DNA from: Pedobacter cryoconitis
Lineage (GTDB): Bacteria; Bacteroidota; Bacteroidia; Sphingobacteriales; Sphingobacteriaceae
Reading direction: 5' to 3'
DNA: 64,000 nt
Assembly (NCBI RefSeq): GCF_014207135.1
Contig: NZ_JACHCC010000002.1
Span: forward strand, 186,001 to 250,000
The notes under the pieces were generated by a model. The model saw only the letters and a program-made list of their open reading frames with translations. It ran no database searches and was not told where the DNA came from. The translations under genes and the position numbers were made by a program. Positions 8,722 through 16,793 of this stretch are shown here, in pieces. Each line of letters begins with the position of its first letter. Positions within the stretch are counted from its first letter, which is position 1.

Positions 8722-11112
8722 ATGAGTTTAAAAATAAAACCAGTGTCAAAACTGTTGATCTGGGATGGAATAGTGGGTTTATTACTGTGCTGGTTTCTAT
8801 TTGCCTTGCCTTCCAGGCTTTTCGTCTCTCCTACTTCCTATGTAGTAGAAGCAGCAAACGGAGAATTATTGAATGCAGCCATTGCCTCGGATGGGCAATG
8901 GCGTTTTCCTCCGGCAGATTCTGTACCTGACAAATTTTCGAAGTGTATCATCGCATTTGAAGATAAACGATTTTATCAGCACCCTGGAGTCGATATACTA
9001 GCCATGGCAAGAGCTATGCGTCAGAATTACCGGGCAAAAGGGATTGTAAGCGGAGGCAGTACACTGACTATGCAAACTATAAGGCTCAGCCGCAGACAAG
9101 ACCGCACAATCGTTCAAAAATTATATGAGGTCTTTCTTGCACTGAGACTCGAATTAAGGTATTCAAAAAAGGAAATCCTGAAGTTATATGCCGCTAATGC
9201 CCCGTTTGGAAGTAATGTAGTTGGTCTGGAAGCAGCCTCATGGAGATACTTTGGCCGCAGTCCACAATCCCTGTCCTGGGGTGAAATGGCAACCCTAGCT
9301 GTTTTGCCAAACAGCCCCAGATTAGTACATCCCGGGAAGAATACAAGCCGGTTGATCATTAAAAGGAATAACTTGCTCGATCAGCTGGTGAAATTAAAAT
9401 TTATAGACCAGCCAACAGCAAATTTATCCAAACTGGAGCCGGTACCAGGCAAACCAAGGCCACTTCCGCAAGATGCCCCACATCTATTGAACCGTTTTAA
9501 AGCTGAGCGCGGTTTGCTGAAAATTTCCTCTACCAGAATACGTTCAACGCTTGATGCCCATTTACAAATCAAGATTAACGCCTTATTAAAAAGATATAAT
9601 AACCGCTACAGGGCCAATGACATTAATAATATTGCTGCTTTAGTGCTTAATGTTAAAAATGGGACTGTAATGGCTTATGCCGGCAATATTTATCAACCTG
9701 AAAATGCAGGACTGGAAAGTCATGTGGATATGATTAAAGCACCGAGAAGTCCTGGCAGTACGTTAAAACCAATTTTATATGCCAGTATGTTAAATGACGG
9801 ACTTATTCTTCCTAAAACATTAATTCCTGATATACCAACACAAATTGGCAATTACTCTCCCCAAAATTATGATCTGGGTTATGATGGAGCAATACCTGCC
9901 GATCTTGCACTCAGTCGTTCGTTAAATATCCCTGCAGTACGTTTATTGCAAACTTATAAATATCCCCGTTTTTATGACCAGCTGAAAAAACTGGGATTCT
10001 CTACCCTGAACCAACCTGCTGATCATTATGGTTTATCGCTGATTCTGGGCGGCAGTGAAGTCACGATGTGGGATCTGGCAAAAACTTATATGGGCATGGC
10101 CAGATCGCTTAATCACTACAATGACTATAAAGGGTATTACAATCCACATGATTATGATGAACCTGATTATATACAACGCAGGGAAAAGGATAAACTGGAT
10201 GAGAATGAACTGCAGCGCAGTACATTACTGGATAATGGGGCTATATGGAGCACATTTAATGCGATGGAAGAATTAATGCGCCCCGGAGACGAGGGATTGT
10301 GGGAACAATTCTCTTCTTCACAACGTTTAGCCTGGAAAACCGGAACTAGTTTTGGTTTCAGAGATGCCTGGGCCGTAGGACTTACACCTGATTATGTAGT
10401 CTGTGTGTGGGTGGGAAACGCAGATGGTGAAGGCAGACCTGGGTTAACAGGAATTGACGCAGCCGCACCAGTACTGTTTGATATTTCCCGGCAGTTACCA
10501 GCTGGGAAATGGTTCGAAACACCAAAAAACAAATTGAAAAAAATAAGTATTTGCCGTCAAAGTGGTTATAAAGCAGGACAATATTGTCCTGACCGTGTAG
10601 AGGAACTGGTTCCCTTTGCCGGAGAAAAGACCGTCGTATGTCCTTATCACAAGCTGATCCATTTAGATCGCAGTGCTGCTTTCAGAGTAACTGATCAGTG
10701 TGTAAGCCCATCGGATATGGTTCATCAGCCATGGTTTATCTTGCCTCCTGCGATGGAGTTCTACTATAAGGTTAAACATAGTGATTATAAACCTCTGCCA
10801 CCGTTTATGACAGGATGCGCAGAAACCGGGAGTAATTATATGATGGATATGATTTATCCGAAGAATAATGCATCAATATATATACCGCTTGAATTTGACG
10901 GCAAAAGAGGAAAGGTTGTGTTTACTGCGACGCATAAAAATCCTGCTGCGCAAATTTACTGGCATATTGATGATGAATATGTAGCAACAACTTCACATAC
11001 GCATCAACTTAGCTTAAGCCCCGCTCCTGGAAAACATACTTTAACATTAGTGGATGATAAGGGAGAAAGATTTGTACAGCAATTTACGATACTGGATAGA
11101 GAAAAGCATTAA
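8722..11112 (+). CDS. pbpC: Penicillin-binding protein 1C
   Basis: Bifunctional peptidoglycan synthase of class A, 796 residues. After an N-terminal transmembrane anchor comes a glycosyltransferase domain (GT51) with the EDKRFYQHPGVD catalytic signature and SGGSTLTMQ. The transpeptidase domain has SxxK at S346-T-L-K349 and KTG at K539-T-G. The C-terminal ~150 residues form the PbpC-specific BiPBP_C domain, with several cysteines. It begins 4 nt after the alpha-2-macroglobulin stop, the classic yfhM-pbpC pairing. Its stop overlaps the convergent lysoplasmalogenase stop by 4 nt (shared TTAA). Confidence 0.96.
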   Translation: MSLKIKPVSKLLIWDGIVGLLLCWFLFALPSRLFVSPTSYVVEAANGELLNAAIASDGQWRFPPADSVPDKFSKCIIAFEDKRFYQHPGVDILAMARAMRQNYRAKGIVSGGSTLTMQTIRLSRRQDRTIVQKLYEVFLALRLELRYSKKEILKLYAANAPFGSNVVGLEAASWRYFGRSPQSLSWGEMATLAVLPNSPRLVHPGKNTSRLIIKRNNLLDQLVKLKFIDQPTANLSKLEPVPGKPRPLPQDAPHLLNRFKAERGLLKISSTRIRSTLDAHLQIKINALLKRYNNRYRANDINNIAALVLNVKNGTVMAYAGNIYQPENAGLESHVDMIKAPRSPGSTLKPILYASMLNDGLILPKTLIPDIPTQIGNYSPQNYDLGYDGAIPADLALSRSLNIPAVRLLQTYKYPRFYDQLKKLGFSTLNQPADHYGLSLILGGSEVTMWDLAKTYMGMARSLNHYNDYKGYYNPHDYDEPDYIQRREKDKLDENELQRSTLLDNGAIWSTFNAMEELMRPGDEGLWEQFSSSQRLAWKTGTSFGFRDAWAVGLTPDYVVCVWVGNADGEGRPGLTGIDAAAPVLFDISRQLPAGKWFETPKNKLKKISICRQSGYKAGQYCPDRVEELVPFAGEKTVVCPYHKLIHLDRSAAFRVTDQCVSPSDMVHQPWFILPPAMEFYYKVKHSDYKPLPPFMTGCAETGSNYMMDMIYPKNNASIYIPLEFDGKRGKVVFTATHKNPAAQIYWHIDDEYVATTSHTHQLSLSPAPGKHTLTLVDDKGERFVQQFTILDREKH

Positions 11113-11831
11113 TCAGCCGAAAGCGGACGGATTAGTTTCCGCTCCACACCGCCGATTACAATAAAGTACTGGGCAATCATATAAATTGCGCTGATCAGCA
11201 AATCAGAAAACTGAAAAGGGCTGATAAAATAACAATGCGCTAAAATACCATCAGCAATTATAAAAAAAAGGACACCTGTAAGGATCAATTTAAAGCTCGC
11301 AGGATTTACGCGTTGATTTCTAAAGGCCGCCATCATAGCTAACAAGGCTACAATAAAAATACAGACTAGTACCGGTAGTCTTAATGGCCCAAGATGTGGT
11401 CTGAGGTAGAAATAAAAAGTAGTGAAAATTATGGCACTACTAAATATGGCGATCTTTGCTCCCTTTTTGTCCAGCTCCTGCGCCGAGCGGAAGTCAAGGT
11501 AAAAAGCACCAATATAAAATAGATGACAAACCAGAAAAGCTAATAATCCATAAGTAAAATACGATGGATCATAATTTCTCAATAGCACAAACGTACTGCC
11601 CGTCAATGCGAAAACTATTCCGGTAAATAATCTTTTGTGAAAACGGCCACTCAACCTGGTAGTCAGGCAGAAAAACACGAGCAAAACCAATGTAACACAT
11701 GGACTTACACCGTAATTTAAAAGAGTGTAATGCTGATAACCAGTAATGAGCACCACTATAAATAACAGTGCATAAACCAGGTTAAATAACAGGTGTTTTC
11801 TTATCATACGCACAATATCCAGCATAATCAT
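11109..11831 (-). CDS. Lysoplasmalogenase, YhhN/TMEM86 family
   Basis: A 240-residue integral membrane protein with about eight predicted hydrophobic helices and little soluble mass, matching the YhhN family (TMEM86B in animals), which cleaves the vinyl-ether bond of lysoplasmalogens. In bacteria the physiological substrate is not well established, so the reaction is inferred from the family. Start options are ATG 11831 or the in-frame ATG 11825; I keep the first. It follows the RRM gene on the same strand across an 84-nt spacer that can form overlapping hairpins, and it ends tail to tail with pbpC. Confidence 0.8.
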   Translation of the reverse strand: MIMLDIVRMIRKHLLFNLVYALLFIVVLITGYQHYTLLNYGVSPCVTLVLLVFFCLTTRLSGRFHKRLFTGIVFALTGSTFVLLRNYDPSYFTYGLLAFLVCHLFYIGAFYLDFRSAQELDKKGAKIAIFSSAIIFTTFYFYLRPHLGPLRLPVLVCIFIVALLAMMAAFRNQRVNPASFKLILTGVLFFIIADGILAHCYFISPFQFSDLLISAIYMIAQYFIVIGGVERKLIRPLSAD

Positions 11832-11837
11832 AAAATC

Positions 11838-11872
11838 GTCTGATTAAGAACCAGGAAATCAGACCTGGTTCT
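11838..11872. other. Overlapping inverted repeats (pseudoknot-like) in RRM-YhhN spacer
   Basis: Two perfect inverted repeats interlock. GTCTGATT (11838-11845) pairs with AATCAGAC (11857-11864). AGAACCAGG (11847-11855) pairs with CCTGGTTCT (11864-11872). One arm of the first lies in the loop of the second, so they form either an H-type pseudoknot or two alternative hairpins. There is no strong T tract, so a plain intrinsic terminator is unlikely. Confidence 0.55.
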
Positions 11873-11915
11873 CTATGTGATGATAGAAAAAATCAATCCA
11901 ATAGAAAAAAGCTAA

Positions 11916-12227
11916 TTAATAGCTTCTTTCTCTGTTGTTGTTGTTGCGTTTGAAACCACCACCGCCACCAGCACCGCCAGTATTAGGTTTTTCTTGTGCT
12001 TCAGCAACTTTGATGCGGTTACCATTGTAATCGCCACCGTTCATTCTCTTGATCGCTTCTTTAGCCTCTTCGTCTACTGGCATCTCTACGAAACCAAAAC
12101 CACGACTCTGACCAGTTTCACGATCTTTGATAATTCTAAGTGATTTTACCTGACCGAAATCACCAAATACGGCTGTTAATTCATCTTCCCCTACTTCTAA
12201 CGGAAGGCCTGTAATAAATATCTTCAT
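11916..12227 (-). CDS. RRM-type RNA-binding protein
   Basis: A 103-residue single RNA recognition motif protein. RNP2 is IFITGL (residues 3-8) and RNP1 is RGFGFVEM (residues 42-49), with the aromatic positions that stack on RNA preserved. The RRM is followed by a Gly-rich linker (TGGAGGGGGF) and an Asn/Arg tail, the layout of glycine-rich cold-shock-type RRM proteins in cyanobacteria and Bacteroidota. It probably binds single-stranded RNA as a post-transcriptional regulator or chaperone; targets cannot be read from sequence. A good TAnnTTTG promoter lies upstream with a leader of about 15 nt. Confidence 0.93.
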   Translation of the reverse strand: MKIFITGLPLEVGEDELTAVFGDFGQVKSLRIIKDRETGQSRGFGFVEMPVDEEAKEAIKRMNGGDYNGNRIKVAEAQEKPNTGGAGGGGGFKRNNNNRERSY

Positions 12228-12246
12228 TAATGTCTAAAAATTTCCT

Positions 12247-12279
12247 CAAAGGTACAAAAATCATACCTTTTATTTGCAA
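12247..12279 (-). promoter_or_regulatory. Promoter of the RRM gene
   Basis: On the minus strand, TACCTTTG (plus 12247-12254) matches TAnnTTTG exactly, and TTG (plus 12277-12279) lies 22 nt upstream as the -33 element. The start codon is 19 nt downstream of the box. Confidence 0.6.
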
Positions 12280-12400
12280 TCAGATTGTAAGTAATCGATA
12301 AAATAATTATTTATTCATATAAAGTTCATAAATAGCAGGTACAAAAGCGCAGATTTCAAGCTCGCAAGCACGTATAACTATTGGTGTAAAAGATTAAATA

Positions 12401-12643
12401 TTAGCTTAATATGGCGCCGGGAATCTCAAGAACTTTTTTCATACAGAAATCTCTGTCTTCATGGTTCCATTCGAGCATAAGCTCCCAGATACCTTCGGGA
12501 ATGCCCTCAAGCGGAATATGCAACAGGCCATATTCGTCACTGCGCAATAATTTTATTTCCTGTTTAAGATGAGGATCTGAGGTGCAGTTGAAAAAAATTT
12601 TTACGGCCACAGGATGATCAAAAGAAAAAGTCACCGTTTTCAT
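12401..12643 (-). CDS. Small hypothetical protein, beta-rich
   Basis: An 80-residue protein without signal peptide or membrane segment. It appears to be a small beta sandwich: alternating hydrophobic strands (VTFSF, VKIFF, LHIPL, WELMLEW), ending in KKVLEIPG. The C-terminal strand pattern faintly recalls FixH-like proteins, but that is only a resemblance by eye. It stands alone, flanked by AT-rich spacers, in the same orientation as the RRM gene. Function unknown. Confidence 0.65.
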   Translation of the reverse strand: MKTVTFSFDHPVAVKIFFNCTSDPHLKQEIKLLRSDEYGLLHIPLEGIPEGIWELMLEWNHEDRDFCMKKVLEIPGAILS

Positions 12644-12873
12644 AATCTTAAATTTAAACTCCTATTATTATACGTATCAAAAGTTCTTTTATTGTTGAAC
12701 TAATATTTATAAATAGTTGACAAAAGCCATAATCAACTGTACAACAACAACTGACTGTCAATGTTTTAAAAAAAAAAGAAGATGAGCAAGCCCCCCGTCA
12801 TCCAGATCCTTTTATATAACAAGCAGGTTCACAGGTTTTGTCAACAATTAAGAAGAAAACGCCGAATATTTTA

Positions 12874-12881
12874 TAATTTCG
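12874..12881 (+). promoter_or_regulatory. Putative promoter -7 box of the aminotransferase
   Basis: TAATTTCG differs at one position from TAnnTTTG and ends 7 nt before the ATG at 12889, so a transcript would have little or no leader. Confidence 0.35.
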
Positions 12882-12888
12882 CGACCAC

Positions 12889-14034
12889 ATGATAGCTACA
12901 TACTCGAAACTTCCGGGAATATCCAATACTATTTTTTCAGTGATGTCCCAGTTAGCGGCCGAACACAACGCCATTAACCTTTCTCAGGGTTTCCCTGATT
13001 ATGATTGTGATCCTAAATTGATCGAACTGGTAACAGATGCCATGAAAAGCGGGCATAACCAGTATGCGCCAATGACAGGTGTACAATCTCTGAGAGAACT
13101 GGTTGCCGACAAGGTAAATCATCAATACAAGTCTGATTACCACCCTGATTCTGAAGTAACTATTACTGCCGGTGGTACACAAGCCATATTTACAGCACTA
13201 ACTGCGTACATTCAGGCTGGTGATGAGGTTATTATTTTTGAGCCGGCTTATGATTGTTATGCACCGACTATAAAAATGCTTGGCGGCCTGGTTAAATCCT
13301 ACGAAATGGCCCCGCCAGATTATAGTATAGACTGGGAAATGGTAAAAAAACTTTTTACTGCAAATACCAAAATGATCATTCTGAACAGCCCTCATAATCC
13401 AACAGGTACTGTACTGAGTGATAAAGATATTAAAGCGCTGATCAAATTAACTAAGGGTACCGATGTACTGGTCCTGAGTGATGAGGTTTATGAACATTTG
13501 GTTTATGACGGAGTTAAACATAACTCTCTGGCTTCTTATCCTGAATTGCGCGAACGCACTTTCATTGTTGCTTCTTTTGGCAAACTTTTACATACAACAG
13601 GATGGAAAGCGGGTTATTGCCTGGCTCCGGCAGACCTCATGAGAGAATTCAGAAAAATACATCAGTTCAACGTATTCAGCGTAAATACACCCATGCAGAT
13701 CGGTATTGCAAATTATCTGAAAGACCCTTCTGTTTATCTTGGATTGAGTAGTTTTTTTCAGGAAAAACGCGATTTATTCCGTTCGTTGCTCGAACAAACC
13801 AAGTTTAAATTACTACCTTGTAAAGGTTCCTATTTTCAGTGCGTGAGTTATGGCCACTTTAGTGACGAGGAAGATACTGTTTTGGCTAAACGCCTGATTA
13901 CAGATATTGGGGTGGCTTCTATACCTGTTTCTGCATTTTATATAAGGAATACAGACCACCGGGTGCTGCGTTTTTGTTTTGCCAAAAGGCAAGATACACT
14001 CGAAAAATCCGTTGAAAGATTAATGAAACTATAA
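12889..14034 (+). CDS. Methionine (glutamine-type) aminotransferase, PLP-dependent
   Basis: Fold-type I aminotransferase of 381 residues, close in length and motif to E. coli YbdL, which transaminates methionine and other large or aromatic amino acids. Visible motifs are NLSQGFPD near the N-terminus, NSPHNPTG, SDEVYEHLVYD, and the PLP-binding lysine K232 in SFGKLLHTTGWKAGY. The next gene, an omega-amidase, starts 28 nt downstream. The pair fits a glutamine-dependent transamination of the methionine-salvage keto acid KMTB, with the amidase removing alpha-ketoglutaramate to pull the reaction forward. Substrate specificity is inferred. Confidence 0.9.
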   Translation: MIATYSKLPGISNTIFSVMSQLAAEHNAINLSQGFPDYDCDPKLIELVTDAMKSGHNQYAPMTGVQSLRELVADKVNHQYKSDYHPDSEVTITAGGTQAIFTALTAYIQAGDEVIIFEPAYDCYAPTIKMLGGLVKSYEMAPPDYSIDWEMVKKLFTANTKMIILNSPHNPTGTVLSDKDIKALIKLTKGTDVLVLSDEVYEHLVYDGVKHNSLASYPELRERTFIVASFGKLLHTTGWKAGYCLAPADLMREFRKIHQFNVFSVNTPMQIGIANYLKDPSVYLGLSSFFQEKRDLFRSLLEQTKFKLLPCKGSYFQCVSYGHFSDEEDTVLAKRLITDIGVASIPVSAFYIRNTDHRVLRFCFAKRQDTLEKSVERLMKL

Positions 14035-14062
14035 TTTCACCTGCCCATTACCTTATCATTAT

Positions 14063-14869
14063 ATGGAGAACCCAAACTATCTCAATATTAATAATCTCAA
14101 GATAACTGTCTTTCAAGCTTATTTATTTTGGGAAAATGTGGACAAAAATCTGCAGAATATATCACTGCGTTTGTCTTCTGGCGTAAAGGAAAAAACTGAT
14201 CTCATTGTATTACCTGAAATGTTTAATACCGGTTTCAGTATGCATGCTGCTGATCTTGCCGAAGAAATGGATGGCAAGACAATGACATGGATGGCTGCCG
14301 CTGCTGCGAAATACGATTGTGTAATTACCGGAAGTCTGATTATTAAGGAAAAAGGTAATTATTATAACAGAATGATCTGGATGCTCCCTACAGGAGAGTA
14401 TCAGCATTACGATAAAAGACACCTTTTCGGAATGGGTGAAGAAGATAAAACTTATACAGCCGGAAAAGACAAGGTAGTCGTAGAACTGAAAGGCTGGAAA
14501 ATCAGGCTTGCAGTATGTTATGACCTGAGATTCCCGGTATGGTTGCGTAACAATGATTCTGCTTACGATATTTTACTGATCATTGCCAGCTGGCCGGACA
14601 AACGCATCCCCCACTGGAAAGTTCTGATACCTGCAAGGGCAATTGAAAACCAGAGTTACGTAATTGCAGTTAACCGTGTAGGACATGACGGAAATGAAGT
14701 TTATCACAGTGGTCATTCTATGTGTATCGATGCTTACGGAAATACCGTTTATTATAAACCGGAAGATGAGGATCTCTACACCTTTAGCATCAATTATGAA
14801 GAACTGGTAAAAATACGCCGTAGTTTTCCATTTCTAAAAGATGCAGACAATTTTTCGCTGACGAATTAA
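14063..14869 (+). CDS. Omega-amidase (YafV/Nit2-type nitrilase family)
   Basis: A 268-residue carbon-nitrogen hydrolase. The catalytic triad is visible: E52 in VLPEMFNTGFSM, K118 in HYDKRHLF, and C152 in VCYDLRFPVW. The Met/Phe-rich GFSM following the Glu motif is typical of the YafV/omega-amidase subgroup that hydrolyses alpha-ketoglutaramate to 2-oxoglutarate and ammonia. It is encoded directly after the aminotransferase, supporting a coupled pathway, and a strong hairpin terminator follows 17 nt after the stop. Confidence 0.9.
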   Translation: MENPNYLNINNLKITVFQAYLFWENVDKNLQNISLRLSSGVKEKTDLIVLPEMFNTGFSMHAADLAEEMDGKTMTWMAAAAAKYDCVITGSLIIKEKGNYYNRMIWMLPTGEYQHYDKRHLFGMGEEDKTYTAGKDKVVVELKGWKIRLAVCYDLRFPVWLRNNDSAYDILLIIASWPDKRIPHWKVLIPARAIENQSYVIAVNRVGHDGNEVYHSGHSMCIDAYGNTVYYKPEDEDLYTFSINYEELVKIRRSFPFLKDADNFSLTN

Positions 14870-14885
14870 TCCAGATTCCATATTT

Positions 14886-14909
14886 AAATCCGGCCCAGGC
14901 CGGATTTTT
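14886..14909 (+). terminator. Intrinsic terminator after the aminotransferase-amidase operon
   Basis: AAATCCGGCC (14886-14895) and GGCCGGATTT (14898-14907) form a GC-rich stem followed by a T run. It closes the two-gene unit. Confidence 0.85.
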
Positions 14910-14977
14910 CTGTTTAAAGACCTTTTAGGAATAAGTTTTTTAATGTAATCTTGTATATTATAACCTAAACCCTTTTT

Positions 14978-16012
14978 ATGTTTAACCGTAGAAAATTCAT
15001 TAAATGTTCGGCTTTGTCCGCTTCTCTCCTGGCACTTGACAAAAGCGGTGTTGCCGGCGTCCTTCCTGCAACGACTAAACCTATGGCTGGAAAACCAATC
15101 GTGATCTCAACCTGGGACTTCGGAATTGCAGCTAACCAGGCTGCCTGGGAAGTATTATCCGGCGGCGGACGTTCACTGGATGCTGTCGAAAAAGGTGTTC
15201 AGGTACCAGAAGCAGATCCTAAAAATCAAAGTGTAGGTTATGGCGGTCTACCGGACAGAGACGGAATAGTTACCCTTGATGCCTGTATTATGGATGAGCT
15301 GGGTAATTGTGGTTCTGTGGCCGCTCTTGAACATATTATGCACCCTATTTCTGTAGCCAGACTGGTCATGGAAAAAACCCCACATGTGATGCTCGCCGGT
15401 GACGGAGCATTACAATTTGCTTTAGAAAACGGATTTAAAAAGATAAACCTGCTTACGCCTGAGAGTGAAAAAGCATGGAAAGAATGGGTTAAAACTGCAA
15501 AGTATAAACCTGTGATGAATATTGAGAATAAACTTTATGACAAAGCCTCTCCTACCAGATTACCTGGAAACCAATATAACCATGATACCATAGGCATGCT
15601 TGCACTGGATGCTAAAGGCAATCTGTCTGGTGCATGTACAACCAGTGGAATGGCTTTTAAATTGCATGGACGTGTCGGCGACAGCCCGATCATCGGAGCT
15701 GGTCTGTATGTCGATAATGAAATTGGTGGCGCAACCTCTACTGGTGTTGGTGAGGAAGTAATCCGTAATGTAGGCAGCTTCCTTGTTGTGGAACTGATGC
15801 GCCAGGGTTATCCTCCTGAAGAGGCCTGTAAAGAAGCTGTAATGCGTATAATTAAAAAGAAACCAGCAACTGCTAAAGAAATACAAGTTGGATTCCTGGC
15901 ATTGAATAAAAAGGGACAATATGGTGCTTATGCCATCCAGAAAGGATTCAGCTACGCAGTTTGTTCAGAAGAAGATAAAAAATTGTTAATCCCGGGAAAA
16001 AGTTACTATTAA
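14978..16012 (+). CDS. N4-(beta-N-acetylglucosaminyl)-L-asparaginase (glycosylasparaginase)
   Basis: Ntn hydrolase of 344 residues that cleaves the GlcNAc-Asn bond of glycopeptide remnants. It autoprocesses at the nucleophile T204 in the HDTIGM motif; the downstream VGDSPIIGAGLYVDN and GGATSTGVGE segments are substrate-binding motifs of the family. The N-terminus (NRRKFIK followed by a hydrophobic stretch to about residue 26) resembles a Tat signal, so export folded to the periplasm is likely, as for the Elizabethkingia enzyme. CutC starts 8 nt after its stop, so the two are probably co-transcribed. Confidence 0.93.
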   Translation: MFNRRKFIKCSALSASLLALDKSGVAGVLPATTKPMAGKPIVISTWDFGIAANQAAWEVLSGGGRSLDAVEKGVQVPEADPKNQSVGYGGLPDRDGIVTLDACIMDELGNCGSVAALEHIMHPISVARLVMEKTPHVMLAGDGALQFALENGFKKINLLTPESEKAWKEWVKTAKYKPVMNIENKLYDKASPTRLPGNQYNHDTIGMLALDAKGNLSGACTTSGMAFKLHGRVGDSPIIGAGLYVDNEIGGATSTGVGEEVIRNVGSFLVVELMRQGYPPEEACKEAVMRIIKKKPATAKEIQVGFLALNKKGQYGAYAIQKGFSYAVCSEEDKKLLIPGKSYY

Positions 16013-16019
16013 TATTCGA

Positions 16020-16763
16020 ATGATGATTGAGATGGAAGTTTGCGCTAATTCGGTAAGTTCTGCCCTTGAGGCACAATCGGGTGGCGCAAAACGTGTCGAA
16101 CTATGTGCCAGCCTCACCGAAGGTGGCACTACACCAAGTTATGCAGAAATTGCACTGGCAAAAAAAATGCTTTCTATAGAGGTTTTTCCGATTATCAGGC
16201 CCCGTGGTGGAGATTTTCTGTATTCTGACCTTGAATTTGAATTAATGAAGGAGGATATTAAAATCTGTAAAGCACTGCAATGCGAAGGGATTGTAACCGG
16301 GATTCTGACAGCTGATGGTAAAGTGGATAAAATCCGCTGTGCTGTATTAGTTGAATTAGCCAGACCAATGAAGGTTGCCTTTCACAGGGCATTTGATATG
16401 ACTGTGAATCTGGAAGAAGCACTTGAAGATGTTATCTCACTGGGAATCATCAGGATACTAACTTCTGGCGGAAAAGCCACCGCAATAGAAGGTGCAGAAA
16501 AGCTGGCTGAATTAATTCGACTGGCAGATCAGCGGATCAGTATTATGCCTGGAGCCGGTGTTAATACTACCAATGTCAAAGCGCTGATCGATATAACTGG
16601 TGCAAAAGAATTTCATGCATCAGCCAGATTAAACCAGCCCAGTAAGATGCTTTTCAGAAATGAGAATCTGAGCATGGGTACCGAAACTGATGAATATAGT
16701 TCGTCATTAACGGATGCAAAACTGGTCAAAAAATTAATGGAACTGGCAAACAGTGCAGAATAA
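16020..16763 (+). CDS. cutC: CutC family protein (copper homeostasis, TIM barrel)
   Basis: A 247-residue TIM-barrel protein with the CutC hallmarks EVCANSVSSALEAQSGGAKRVELC, IRPRGGDFLYS and AFHRAFDM. The name comes from copper-sensitive E. coli mutants, but the biochemical role is unsettled. The first in-frame ATG is at 16020; an internal ATG at 16032 (MEVCANS) matches the usual family start better and may be the true one. It sits between glycosylasparaginase and lepA on the same strand. Confidence 0.9.
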   Translation: MMIEMEVCANSVSSALEAQSGGAKRVELCASLTEGGTTPSYAEIALAKKMLSIEVFPIIRPRGGDFLYSDLEFELMKEDIKICKALQCEGIVTGILTADGKVDKIRCAVLVELARPMKVAFHRAFDMTVNLEEALEDVISLGIIRILTSGGKATAIEGAEKLAELIRLADQRISIMPGAGVNTTNVKALIDITGAKEFHASARLNQPSKMLFRNENLSMGTETDEYSSSLTDAKLVKKLMELANSAE

Positions 16764-16777
16764 TCAAGCGAATATTC

Positions 16778-16785
16778 TATATTTG
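16778..16785 (+). promoter_or_regulatory. Promoter -7 box of lepA
   Basis: TATATTTG is an exact TAnnTTTG match ending 8 nt before the lepA ATG, implying a nearly leaderless transcript. No clear -33 TTTG is seen at the expected distance. Confidence 0.5.
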
Positions 16786-16793
16786 CGGCACTG

